A DNA stretch of 37,122 nt from Faecalibacterium sp. CAG:74 (GTDB lineage Bacteria; Bacillota; Clostridia; Christensenellales; Aristaeellaceae): the NCBI GenBank assembly GCA_000437595.1, contig FR899891.1:25432-62553 (forward strand), in the 5' to 3' direction. Shown here piece after piece: positions 29,730-37,122 of the stretch (position 1 is the first letter of the stretch; every line of letters begins with the position of its first letter). The notes below the pieces were generated by a model, which was given only the letters and a program-made list of their open reading frames with translations, was not told where the DNA came from and searched no databases. The position numbers and the translations under genes were made by a program.

Positions 29730-31769
29730 ATGACCGCATTCCTTGGCGTTTTGTATCTGCTTGTGTTTCTCGCGGCGGGGTGCACATGCGTGCGATTCCT
29801 TCTGCCGCGGAAGTCGCTGCTCACGCGCGTGTGGCTCGGTGTCAGCTTGGGGCTGCTGCTGATGATGTGGCTGCCGGCGCTGATTGCGTTCGCGGCGGAT
29901 TTCACATGGACGGCGCATTTGCTGGCGCTGATTCCGCTGGCGGGGCTGACGGCGGGGTGCTTCTTTTTGCGTGACCCTTCGCCGGTGAAAAAGTGGGATG
30001 CGCGGGAAAAGCAGCTGGCCGGGCAGATGCTGATGGTCGTGCTGCCGCTGACGCTGCTGTCGGGGTATCTGCAATACACGCACTGCCTGCGCGTCGGAAA
30101 TGACGGCGGCTGGTGGGTCGGGCAGAGCACTTACGGCGATTTGCCGATGCACATGTCGTTCATCACGTCGCTGAAAAACGCTGCTTTTCCGCCGGATTAT
30201 GCGCTCTTTCCCGGTCAGCGGCTGTCATATCCCTTCCTGACGGACAGCCTGTCTACGTCGCTGTACCTAATGGGCTTCTCGCTGGAATGGGCGATTGTCG
30301 TGCCGGGTACATTGATGATGGCACTGTGCTTCACGGGCGTGATGGTGCTGGCGCGGGAGATGACCGCGGGGAAAAAGACAATTATCCTCGCGACGCTGCT
30401 GTTTTTCTTGAACGGCGGTCTGGGCTTCCTATACAACTTTGACCTTGCGGGCGGCACTGTGAGCAATCCGTTCAGCACGGTCATCGAGCGAATCCGCGAA
30501 ATTCTTGACGGCTACTACGCCACGCCGACGAATCAGCCCACGCCGTACAACCTGCGCTGGTCAAACGTGATTGCCGACCTGATGGTTCCGCAGAGGACGC
30601 TCCTCGGCGGGTGGTGCATGGCGCTGCCGTGCTTTTATCTGCTGTTTACGTCCTTTGCGCCGGAAAAGCGCCCGGCGTTTGCGCAGCGGATTCGGCAAAC
30701 GGGACTGCTGGCGGTCTGGGCAGGCGCGCTGCCGCTGATTCACACGCATTCGTTCCTCGCGCTGGGGCTTTGCTCGCTGGGCATGATGGTGTACGACCTG
30801 ATTCACGACAAAGAGCGCTGGACGCAATTGCAGTGGTATCTCTCGTATGGCGTAATCGCCGTGGTGCTGAGCGCGCCGCAGCTGATTTGCTTCACGTTCG
30901 AGCAGGTGTTCCAAGGCACGGGCAGTGGGAACAGCTTCCTGCAAATTTGGCTCAACTGGGTCAACGGGTATGAATCAAACGGTGAATTTGCGTTTCGCGA
31001 CCTGTACTTCTGGTTCTACCTGAAGAACATCGGTCTGCCGTTCCTGATGCTGATTCTGGCGCTGTTCGAGCGAAATCCGAAGCATCGGCGGCTGTTCGCG
31101 GGCGCGCTGCCGATTATCCTTGCGGTGGAGCTGGTGCGCTTTCAGCCGAACATCTACGACAACAACAAGCTGATGTATCTGGCGTGGCTGCTTTGCTGCA
31201 TGATTGTGGCGGACTGGTGCCGGGATGTCTGGCATCGGCTGAAAGGGATGCGTGGGCGCGGGGCGCTGGCGGTTGTGACGGCGATTGCGGTGTTTCTGTC
31301 CGCGGGGCTGACGCTCTGGCGCGAGTGCGTCAGCAACTATCAGGCGTTTTCCGCGTCGGCGGTGGAAGCGGGAGAATTCGCCCGCGACAACACGCCGGAG
31401 CATTCCACCTACATGACCGGGACGCAGCACCTGAACCCGATTGCGTCCATCGCCGGGCAGAACATCGTCTGCGGGCCGGATTTGTGGCTGTACTACCACG
31501 GGCTGGACACGAGTGAGCGCAAGATGGACATTGCGGCTTTCTACACTGACCTGGAGGAAAACCTCGACCTGCTGGAGAAGTACGACGTGGACTACATCTA
31601 CGTCAGCAGCTACGAGCGGAGCAGCTATGCGGTGGATACGGATACGCTTGACCGCCTGTTCACGCGCGTATTCAGCAACTGGGAAGCGACGATTTACGCC
31701 GTGCATCCATCATCGGAAACGGAGGACATGGGCAATGGAGCGTCTGCTGCGCTTCGCGGTGGAGCATGA
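29730..31769 (+). CDS. Large polytopic membrane protein, GT-C glycosyltransferase-like
   Basis: This 679-residue protein has about 12-13 hydrophobic helices and then a soluble C-terminal part of about 120 residues (FARDNTPEHSTYMTG..., DVDYIYVSSYE). That plan, with an acidic motif in the first long loop (TYGDLPMHMSF), resembles GT-C enzymes that move sugars from polyprenyl-phosphate carriers to an outer acceptor. The family assignment is inferred from layout; I cannot name a donor or acceptor. The ATG at 29730 follows GGAAGGGAG at seven bases. The polyprenyl-phosphate sugar could come from the GT2-GtrA protein elsewhere in the window. The small gene at 31735 overlaps its end. Confidence 0.7.
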   Translation: MTAFLGVLYLLVFLAAGCTCVRFLLPRKSLLTRVWLGVSLGLLLMMWLPALIAFAADFTWTAHLLALIPLAGLTAGCFFLRDPSPVKKWDAREKQLAGQMLMVVLPLTLLSGYLQYTHCLRVGNDGGWWVGQSTYGDLPMHMSFITSLKNAAFPPDYALFPGQRLSYPFLTDSLSTSLYLMGFSLEWAIVVPGTLMMALCFTGVMVLAREMTAGKKTIILATLLFFLNGGLGFLYNFDLAGGTVSNPFSTVIERIREILDGYYATPTNQPTPYNLRWSNVIADLMVPQRTLLGGWCMALPCFYLLFTSFAPEKRPAFAQRIRQTGLLAVWAGALPLIHTHSFLALGLCSLGMMVYDLIHDKERWTQLQWYLSYGVIAVVLSAPQLICFTFEQVFQGTGSGNSFLQIWLNWVNGYESNGEFAFRDLYFWFYLKNIGLPFLMLILALFERNPKHRRLFAGALPIILAVELVRFQPNIYDNNKLMYLAWLLCCMIVADWCRDVWHRLKGMRGRGALAVVTAIAVFLSAGLTLWRECVSNYQAFSASAVEAGEFARDNTPEHSTYMTGTQHLNPIASIAGQNIVCGPDLWLYYHGLDTSERKMDIAAFYTDLEENLDLLEKYDVDYIYVSSYERSSYAVDTDTLDRLFTRVFSNWEATIYAVHPSSETEDMGNGASAALRGGA

Positions 31770-31953
31770 CCGGGTGATACGCCTGATGTTCATGCGGGAC
31801 GGGCGGCTGTTTCAAGTCAATGCGCACATTGTGAGCTACGACGACAAGCAGGTGTCGTTCGTGACGACCCGTTCGCCGCGGACGCAGGTCATCAGCCGCG
31901 AGGAGCTGCTTGCAGTGGATTTCCGCCGCGGAGATGATGGGCAGGTGGTGTAA
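31735..31953 (+). CDS. Small protein overlapping the membrane protein gene, WYL/beta-barrel-like
   Basis: This 72-residue protein starts inside the last 35 bases of the membrane gene in another frame, with GGAGG ten bases upstream. Its sequence (HDRVIRLMFMRDGRLFQVNA, IVSYDDKQVSFVTTRS) predicts a small strand-rich fold and loosely resembles short WYL-type domains. I cannot assign a function. Tight overlap suggests co-translation with the membrane protein; the lipase-like gene follows after 62 bases. Confidence 0.6.
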   Translation: MERLLRFAVEHDRVIRLMFMRDGRLFQVNAHIVSYDDKQVSFVTTRSPRTQVISREELLAVDFRRGDDGQVV

Positions 31954-32015
31954 TCCCTGCCTGCTTGCCAACAAACAAAACGTACGCCGCACAGCGGCAA
32001 GGAAAGGAGCGAAGG

Positions 32016-33641
32016 ATGGAGCAAGAGGAAAAGAAACCCACGACACTAACCGGCGTCGATTTGTCCCAGACAGCATCGCTGCTGCTTCCATGGACGCATG
32101 ACCCGTGGGGCAAGCTGCGCCCGCCGCTGTCCGAGGAAGCGCTGTGCATGAGCGCCGAACTCGCCAGCGCCGCGTATGGCATGGCGATTGAGCCGTGGGT
32201 CGAAGCCGGTTGGCGCGACGTGACCATTCAGGTGGATGGGGAACTGACTGCCCTGCCGCCGAACAATCCCTTGAGCGCCGAGTGGCGGAAATACTGGGTG
32301 CGTGCGCGCCTGAAACCCGTCAGTGCGCTGGGACAGATGCTGGGCGCGCTGCGATTGAGCAGCAGCAATAACACCACCGGCAAGGCGGTCGTGATGCTCC
32401 ATCCCGCGCTGGACGGGCGCTACGTCGTCGCGATTGGGTTCATGGGCACGGGTTCGCGCTTCTACGACTGGTTCAGCAATTTCCGCATGACAACCCAGGA
32501 CGGGATGCACCGCGGCTTTCTGGAGCTCGCGCGGCAGTTCGAGGCGAATGAGGAGAAAATTTCCTTTCCGGAAACAGCGGAAGAGCTGGGGCTGGAAAAG
32601 CTCACCCTGCGCGACATTCTGCAGAACATGCGCAGCCCGAACAGCCGCTTCGTCCTCTGGGTCTGCGGGCACAGCCAGGGCGCGGCAATGATGCAGGTGT
32701 ACGCGCACCTGAAAATGAACGAGACGGGCATCTCCGCGCGCAACCTCATCGGTTACGGCTTCGCGTCCCCCACGGTGATGGCGGGCAAAGCGGTTCGCGA
32801 CCCATCCGCCTATCCGCTGTATAACATTCTCAACAGCGACGACCTTGTCCCCCACTGCGGCGCGGCGGTGCACCTCGGCATGTGCCTGAAATATCAGGCG
32901 ACGGAGAATCTGCGCAAAAGCTGTTACAACTGGAAGCGCGACGAGAAATCCGTGCAGGCACGGCTGGCAATTCGCCCCGTTCTCTGGAAGATGGTCGACA
33001 CCCCGACGTGCATCATTGGCGGCATGGCGCTGCTGATGGCGCTGGGGCGCGTCAGCGGGGCGGACTTCCTCAAAATGCTGGGACTGGGCGGCTTCCTGCC
33101 GCTTGACCGCGCGCTGGAAAAGGCGGATGCGGAGGATTTTGTCCGCGGGCTGAACCAGAAGGCAGCGGCGGCATACGAGTCCGTGACCGGGCATCCGATT
33201 GACATGGGGCAGGTGTCGGACGAGGCGAACGCCATGCAGCGCATCATCGACCACTTCGGGCTGCTTTCGTTCATCGACGCGGCAAAAGCGCTGATGACCT
33301 GCCCGCACTACATGATGGCGCACCCCGAAGAGGGGTACATCGGCACATATTTCTATATCGTCATGAACGGGATTCAGGATTTTGTGCCGTTCATCTGGCG
33401 TTCAGGCGATCCGCCGCGCCGCATGACGGTGGAGCAGCTGCCGCATGACATGGTGACACAGGACATGCCGGGACTGTACAACCGCCGCCTGCAAAAGCCC
33501 GACCGGCGCAAGCACCTGCCGATTACGCGGCGTGACCCGCGTCCGGGCGGCGACACGCGCCATCACCTGCCCCTGCTGACGGCAGGGACGGTGCAGCCGA
33601 ACGAGAAGATCTACCCGGTAGAAGACATTGAACTGCGATAA
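32016..33641 (+). CDS. Class-3 lipase-like alpha/beta-hydrolase
   Basis: This 541-residue protein carries a lipase class 3 type core. CGHSQGAAMMQVYAHL holds the GHSQG elbow with Ser 220, as in fungal-type lipases. Asp 275 or 276 in NSDDLVP and His 280 or 286 in PHCGAAVH are candidate triad members. The N-terminal 100 residues and the C-terminal 250 residues are not recognised. No signal peptide is seen, so it is probably intracellular or membrane-associated through a hydrophobic stretch near 335-355. GGAAAGGAG precedes the ATG at 32016 at six bases; the frame is open upstream to 31965 without a better site. Substrate is unknown. Confidence 0.78.
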   Translation: MEQEEKKPTTLTGVDLSQTASLLLPWTHDPWGKLRPPLSEEALCMSAELASAAYGMAIEPWVEAGWRDVTIQVDGELTALPPNNPLSAEWRKYWVRARLKPVSALGQMLGALRLSSSNNTTGKAVVMLHPALDGRYVVAIGFMGTGSRFYDWFSNFRMTTQDGMHRGFLELARQFEANEEKISFPETAEELGLEKLTLRDILQNMRSPNSRFVLWVCGHSQGAAMMQVYAHLKMNETGISARNLIGYGFASPTVMAGKAVRDPSAYPLYNILNSDDLVPHCGAAVHLGMCLKYQATENLRKSCYNWKRDEKSVQARLAIRPVLWKMVDTPTCIIGGMALLMALGRVSGADFLKMLGLGGFLPLDRALEKADAEDFVRGLNQKAAAAYESVTGHPIDMGQVSDEANAMQRIIDHFGLLSFIDAAKALMTCPHYMMAHPEEGYIGTYFYIVMNGIQDFVPFIWRSGDPPRRMTVEQLPHDMVTQDMPGLYNRRLQKPDRRKHLPITRRDPRPGGDTRHHLPLLTAGTVQPNEKIYPVEDIELR

Positions 33642-33671
33642 CCCACAATCATAAGAAAAGAGGCTTTTCCC

Positions 33672-35007
33672 ATGTCCGATTACCGCATTGAAACCAAGTG
33701 TGTTCAGGCAGGCTACACGCCCGGCAACGGCGAGCCGCGCCAGATTCCGATTATCCAGTCCACCACCTTCAAATACGCCACGAGCGAGGACATGGGCAAG
33801 CTCTTTGACCTCGAAGCGTCCGGGTATTTCTATTCCCGCCTGCAAAACCCGACGTGCGACCACGTTGCGGCGAAAATCGCGGCGCTGGAGGGCGGCAGCG
33901 CAGCTATGCTGACCGGCTCCGGTCAGGCAGCGAACTTTATGGCGCTGTTCAATATCTGCGAGGCAGGCAGCCACATCGTCGCGTCGTCTTCCATCTACGG
34001 CGGCACGTTCAACCTGATTGCCGTGACGCTGAAGAAGATGGGGATTGAGTCCACCTTCGTCTCCCCCAACGCGACGGACGACGAACTTGACCGCGCCTTC
34101 CGCCCGAACACGCGCGCAATGTTCGGCGAAACGATTGCCAATCCCGCGCTGACCGTGCTGGACATTGAGAAATTCGCTCAGGCGGCGCATCGGCACGGCG
34201 TTCCGCTGATTGTGGACAACACCTTCCCCACGCCCGTCAACTGCCAGCCGATTCGCTGGGGCGCGGACATTGTGACCCACTCGACGACAAAGTACATGGA
34301 CGGCCACGGCGCTGCGCTCGGCGGCGTCATCGTGGACAGCGGTAATTTCGACTGGATGGCGCACGCGGAGAAGTATCCGGGGCTCTGCACGCCCGACGAA
34401 AGCTACCACGGCATCACCTATGCCGAGAAATTCGGCAATGCAGGGGCATACATCACCAAATGCACCAGCCAGCTCATGCGCGATTTGGGCTGCGTGCAGT
34501 CCCCGCAGAATGCCTTCATCCTCAATCTGGGGTTGGAGAGCCTGCATGTGCGGATGCCGCGCCACTGCGAGAACGCGATGGCGGTCGCGCAGTTCCTCGA
34601 AAAACAGCCGCAGGGGGCGGGCGGCAGCTATCCGCAGTTCCCCAGAAAACCAGCCGCAGGTGGCGTCCGTCAGCTATCCGCACCTGCCGTCCAGCCCGTA
34701 CTACGCCCGCGCGATGAAGTACATGCCGAACGGCGGCTGCGGGGTGGTGTCGTTCGTCTTGAAGGGTGGACGTCCCGCTGCGGAGGCATTCATGAAACGG
34801 CTGACTTTGGCGGCGATTGAGACGCACGTCGCCGACGCGCGGACGTGCTGCCTGAATCCGGCGACCTCCACCCATCGGCAGATGACCGAGGAGCAGCTGG
34901 CAGTTGCGGGCATTCCGGCGGGCATGGTACGCATCAGCGTCGGACTGGAGAGCAAGGACGACCTGATTGCCGACCTTGCGCAGGCGTTGTCCGGCATCGA
35001 AGCATGA
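33672..35007 (+). pseudogene. metY: O-acetylhomoserine sulfhydrylase-like gene broken by a 46-bp tandem duplication
   Basis: The first frame encodes a PLP enzyme of the Cys/Met metabolism family from MSDYRIETKCVQAGY through HSTTKYMDGHG (PLP Lys 207) to about residue 313, then goes off-family and stops at 34820. The true C-terminal part (YPHLPSSPYYARAMKYM... to ALSGIEA) continues in another frame to 35007. At 34599 and 34645, two imperfect copies of a 46-bp unit lie in tandem (GAAAA-CAGCCGCAG... to ...AGCTATCCGCA). Deleting one unit restores a 429-codon frame, the normal length of this enzyme. It would make homocysteine or cysteine from O-acetylhomoserine and sulfide. As given, the product lacks its C-terminal domain. 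Confidence 0.85.
34599..34690 (+). repeat. Imperfect 46-bp tandem duplication
   Basis: Unit 1 (34599-34644) and unit 2 (34645-34690) share the GAAAA and CAGCCGCAGG blocks and AGCTATCCGCA in register, but differ at about ten positions. Because 46 is not a multiple of three, the duplication shifts the reading frame of the sulfhydrylase gene. Confidence 0.9.
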
Positions 35008-35561
35008 GCGCGTACATCAACCGATATTTCCTGCTAATGGCGGTGTTTTTGCCCCTATGGTGCATCATTCGCCGACCATGGAAGCGCTGGAGCCTGCACG
35101 AAGGCTGCCTAATGGCGTTCGCGGCGCTGTTGTTTTCGCTGCTGTGCCTGGTGCTGCGCGGCACATGGGCTGCGCCGGGAGATATGCTGGCATCGGCGCT
35201 GCATCGGCTGCGGACGGGTGAGGGCATTCAGCTGCGGCTGTTCCGCACCATTACGCGGCAGCTGCGGTACGCCCGGCATGAGGAGATGCTCATTAACATC
35301 TGGGGAAACATCCTGCTCTTCATCCCCTACGGCTTCTTCCTGCCGCTGCTGTGGAAGCGGTATCGTCATCCGCTGCAACTTTCGCTGATGTGCCTGCTGC
35401 TGCCCTTGAGCATCGAAACGTGCCAGTTGTTCATCCACCGCATGACGGATGTGGACGACGTGCTGCTGAATTTCGCAGGCGGGATGATTGGCGGCGGGGT
35501 GTTCGCGCTGGTGCATATGGTATTCCCCAAATTCACTGATAAGGCGCTTGTGCGCGGATAA
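35004..35561 (+). CDS. VanZ-family membrane protein
   Basis: This 185-residue protein has about four to five hydrophobic helices and the VanZ-like signature NIWGNILLFIPYGFFLPLL followed by SIETCQLF and DVDDVLLNFAGG. VanZ-family proteins are linked with low-level teicoplanin resistance and envelope functions; most Clostridial members are unassigned. The ATG overlaps the sulfhydrylase stop as ATGA and no independent Shine-Dalgarno is seen. Translation therefore depends on ribosomes finishing the upstream frame; if the frameshift at 34599 is real, its expression would drop. Confidence 0.88.
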   Translation: MSAYINRYFLLMAVFLPLWCIIRRPWKRWSLHEGCLMAFAALLFSLLCLVLRGTWAAPGDMLASALHRLRTGEGIQLRLFRTITRQLRYARHEEMLINIWGNILLFIPYGFFLPLLWKRYRHPLQLSLMCLLLPLSIETCQLFIHRMTDVDDVLLNFAGGMIGGGVFALVHMVFPKFTDKALVRG

Positions 35562-35567
35562 TACGAA

Positions 35568-35602
35568 AACGTCCCCTTCCGGCAATGGAACGGGACGTTT
35601 TT
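35568..35602. terminator. Terminator after the VanZ-like gene, usable from both sides
   Basis: AACGTCCC (35568-35575) pairs with GGGACGTT (35592-35599) plus an inner TTCC/GGAA pairing; a T-tract follows on plus (TTTTT) and TTTTCGT on minus. A near-identical hairpin at 36453-36488 ends the minus-strand gene there. Confidence 0.9.
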
Positions 35603-35640
35603 ACTATTTTGGAATATGTACCGCGAATTTTTCGTGCTGG

Positions 35641-35679
35641 CTAACGTAAGTGGAATGCAGCGGACAACAATTCTCGCAT
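35641..35679 (-). CDS. Tiny 12-codon ORF in an operator-flanked transcription unit
   Basis: On the minus strand, GGGAGG (35692-35687) lies seven bases before an ATG at 35679 that opens MRELLSAAFHLR-stop. A promoter lies 29 bases upstream and a terminator downstream at 35602-35568. The neighbouring frame stays open for about 25 codons (NCCPLHSTYVSQHEKFAVHIPK is its end) but has no start codon, so a one-base frameshift of a slightly longer small gene is an alternative. Function is unknown. Confidence 0.35.
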   Translation of the reverse strand: MRELLSAAFHLR

Positions 35680-35697
35680 TGCCTTACCTCCCACTCC

Positions 35698-35750
35698 TTT
35701 CCCTTAAATTATGCCATAAAATAAGGGAAACGTCAACCGATTAAGGGAAA
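35698..35750 (-). promoter_or_regulatory. Promoter with three TTTCCCTTA operator-like sites
   Basis: On the minus strand TTGACG (35736-35731) and CATAAT (35713-35708) are 17 bases apart. TTTCCCTTA occurs upstream of the -35 box (35750-35742), again inside the spacer (35730-35722), and inverted (TAAGGGAAA, 35706-35698) just after the -10 box. The last two form a perfect 9-bp inverted repeat. This is the layout of a tightly repressed promoter; the regulator is unknown. Confidence 0.65.
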
Positions 35751-35800
35751 AAGCCCTGATACTATTTCCGAATCAAAAGGGAGCCGATGAATTTGGAAAT

Positions 35801-35847
35801 CGTATCATATCATCCCCGAAATACTTGACGAAGCCTGATACGATACG
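35801..35847. repeat. Twelve-base inverted repeat in the AT-rich gap
   Basis: CGTATCATATCA (35801-35812) and TGATACGATACG (35836-35847) are complementary except for one position that can wobble on RNA. It lies 46 bases beyond the stop of the next minus-strand gene and could be its weak terminator or a protein-binding site. I see no coding sequence between 35751 and 35893. Confidence 0.55.
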
Positions 35848-35893
35848 AACATTTTTCACACACAGTTTACCAAACATAAAAAGGTGTATTTTC

Positions 35894-36313
35894 TCAATCC
35901 GTATAACGGATATGGTTTTCTTTGCACCACTCTTCAGCTGCTGAACTTAAATGTGCCAACTCATATCTATACCAATCTGTATCAAGGAATTCTTTTTCAA
36001 TCGCAATTAGGAACTCACGATCCATATCCTTTGCAGATAATTGAGATAAAAATTTAACCGTCTTTCGAGATAAATAAACCTGCGCATATTTCATCTCCAA
36101 TGCCGGAATATCTACACGAAAGCAAGGAACATAGTGTCCATAGCATTGAGCAATGACACTCGGCAGCGAATGAACATTGCAATCAAATACACTCCCCAAT
36201 TTTTCAGCATCAATCATTTGAGACTTTTTTTTGTCAAACCACCAAAGATCATAGTCTGTTTTGCAATATGGAAACCATCGTCCATAGTGCGCAATTTCCT
36301 TTATGCTAACCAT
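35894..36313 (-). CDS. AT-rich gene of unknown function, 139 residues
   Basis: The ATG at 36313 has GGAGG eight bases upstream, and a promoter lies at 36385-36414. The 139-residue product is soluble and rich in aromatic residues and Lys (YDLWWFDKKKSQMIDAEKLG, FRVDIPALEMKYAQVYLSRK). It has no membrane segment or signal. I do not recognise a family. Base composition is clearly lower in GC than all neighbours and its codons often end in A or T, so recent acquisition is likely. It sits between two near-identical terminator hairpins (35568 and 36453). Confidence 0.7.
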   Translation of the reverse strand: MVSIKEIAHYGRWFPYCKTDYDLWWFDKKKSQMIDAEKLGSVFDCNVHSLPSVIAQCYGHYVPCFRVDIPALEMKYAQVYLSRKTVKFLSQLSAKDMDREFLIAIEKEFLDTDWYRYELAHLSSAAEEWCKENHIRYTD

Positions 36314-36340
36314 TGTTTTTACCTCCAATTTCAATAAGTA

Positions 36341-36346
36341 ATTGTA
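36341..36346 (-). promoter_or_regulatory. Alternative extended -10 site
   Basis: TGGTACAAT reads toward the AT-rich gene from 36349 on the minus strand, giving a TGn-TACAAT extended -10 without a clear -35 box. It may be a second start site. Confidence 0.3.
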
Positions 36347-36384
36347 CCACCATACCAAATATGAAAAGTATGCGTACTACCGAT

Positions 36385-36414
36385 ATTCTACCATCAACGT
36401 TTCTTCACTGTCAA
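36385..36414 (-). promoter_or_regulatory. Promoter of the AT-rich gene
   Basis: Consensus TTGACA (36414-36409) and TAGAAT (36390-36385) are 18 bases apart on the minus strand, 71 bases upstream of the start codon. Confidence 0.7.
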
Positions 36415-36452
36415 CCATGCCGATAATACTACTTCCAGAAAGCGAAAACGGC

Positions 36453-36488
36453 AAAAAAAACGTCCCCTTCCGCTGCTGGAAAGGGACG
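36453..36488 (-). terminator. Rho-independent terminator of the ATC-hydrolase-like gene
   Basis: On the minus strand CGTCCCTTTCC pairs with GGAAGGGGACG around AGCAGC, followed by eight T (36460-36453). It lies six bases beyond the stop codon. Confidence 0.95.
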
Positions 36489-36494
36489 CTTTCG

Positions 36495-37115
36495 TTATTT
36501 CTGCTTCTTGTGATACCCGCAGTCGCAGTACGGTCCGCCGGACGCAAGCGTGTATTCGCGCACGAAATCCGACGCTTCGCCCGCTTCCGCCATCGTGTAA
36601 TCCAGTCGGCACATGGCGGGCGTGAGGTCATACAGCCCCAGCTCCTTCGTCAGCACACAGATGCCGCACTTATAGAACCGCGCCTCGTAGCCGCTGTCAT
36701 CCGCATAGGGCAGATAGTCCATGTTCCACGAGTAGGGGTTGCGGTCGGCAGCGCGGAGCTTCTCCGCCTGTTTCATCCCCGCAATGTCCTTGTCAGAGAA
36801 CTTGTTCTTCCCGCTCTTGCGGCAGAACCAGCGCATCGCGGGCGTCATCATGGACTTCGCGTAGTAATCCGTCAGCGTCTGCACGGTCGGGCGCTTGGGC
36901 ATATGCAGCACATACGCGCAGAGCATCGCGCAGTTGACGAGGTTCATCTGGAAGCGGTCGCTCGGCTCAAAATCCGGCACACGCGCGATAATCCGCCGAT
37001 ACTCCTGCTTCGCTGCCTTCTCCGTTGCCTTGGCGGATTCCGCCGACTGCCCCAGCACCGCCGTCAGCTGATGCGTAAACGAGCGATGGAACAGCATCCA
37101 CATGCCCATCGGCAT
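36495..37115 (-). CDS. L-2-amino-thiazoline-4-carboxylic acid hydrolase-like protein, start uncertain
   Basis: This frame of up to 206 residues resembles the ATC-hydrolase family, named for an enzyme that opens a thiazoline ring in L-cysteine production but broad and mostly uncharacterised in Clostridia. Family-type features are the C-terminal Cys-rich part (YKCGICVLTKELGLYDLTP, then MCRLDYTMAEA) and a closing GGPYCDCGYHK; the Cys residues are likely catalytic. The start is uncertain: ATG at 37115, 37109 and 37103 are in frame, AGGA at 37119-37116 best suits 37109, and the frame is still open at the window edge. The gene is therefore possibly partial. A strong terminator follows. Confidence 0.7.
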   Translation of the reverse strand: MPMGMWMLFHRSFTHQLTAVLGQSAESAKATEKAAKQEYRRIIARVPDFEPSDRFQMNLVNCAMLCAYVLHMPKRPTVQTLTDYYAKSMMTPAMRWFCRKSGKNKFSDKDIAGMKQAEKLRAADRNPYSWNMDYLPYADDSGYEARFYKCGICVLTKELGLYDLTPAMCRLDYTMAEAGEASDFVREYTLASGGPYCDCGYHKKQK

Positions 37116-37122
37116 TCCTGCA

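Noticed and set aside
35615..35743. 42-codon plus-strand frame in the AT-rich gap
   Set aside because: No proper Shine-Dalgarno, and it runs antisense through the better-supported minus-strand promoter unit.
1..37122. tRNA or rRNA genes, integrases and transposases
   Set aside because: No T-loop/acceptor pattern, rRNA segment or recombinase motif was recognised on either strand; a tRNAscan or Infernal run could still find something missed by eye.

Overview
The window looks like chromosomal DNA of a GC-rich, low-synteny member of the Clostridia (Firmicutes/Bacillota). The reasons are: Shine-Dalgarno sequences of the AGGAGG type before nearly every gene, textbook vegetative promoters (TTGACA-17-TATAAT class), and the gene families DUF896, DUF1292, DUF1294, RarA, VanZ-like, a Lsa-like ABC-F protein, M42 aminopeptidases and SpoOB/DpiB-type sensor kinases. 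A gut-type Oscillospirales or Christensenellales-like organism is a guess, not a reading. No phage, integrase, transposase, CRISPR array, rRNA or tRNA was seen.

Layout. 1-7120: orphan ABC ATPase, zinc-ribbon membrane protein, convergent esterase and MFS transporter, polysaccharide flippase, TPR lipoprotein. 7125-13276: Lsa-like ABC-F gene on the minus strand, with a leader that encodes Met-Arg-Leu-stop and folds into alternative stems. It is divergent from dnaE, and the two promoters share one -35 site; dnaE is followed by gtrA. 13558-20966: HAD phosphatase, a minus-strand pair (MBL-fold exoprotein and CofE-like ligase), YbaK deacylase, a GT2-GtrA fusion with a 54-residue secreted protein, phosphodiester glycosidase, Lgt-like protein, DUF896 and DUF1292. 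20967-21571: a 600-bp convergent gap with degenerate repeats, a strong terminator and a dense cluster of DnaA boxes. 21572-26081: two minus-strand operons (DUF1294-rarA-histidine kinase; broken small gene-sirtuin-nitroreductase). 26266-35561: three tandem M42 peptidases, a large GT-C-like membrane protein, a small protein, a class-3 lipase-like protein, a frameshifted O-acetylhomoserine sulfhydrylase and a VanZ-like protein. 35603-36460: a visibly AT-rich island with a tiny operator-flanked transcription unit and an unrecognised gene. An ATC-hydrolase-like gene closes the window.

The most unusual signal is a family of intergenic elements. At least eight full or partial copies (46-117, 2681-2950, 7125-7387, 13277-13524, 18121-18222, 24089-24224, 28305-28545, 29567-29682), plus a fragment at 25828-25860, are built from short palindromes, mostly with three-base loops. 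Arms of the same stem change together between copies, which indicates selection on base pairing. Other strong leads are the MRL leader of the ABC-F gene, the DnaA-box cluster away from dnaA, and a 46-bp imperfect tandem duplication that breaks the sulfhydrylase gene.
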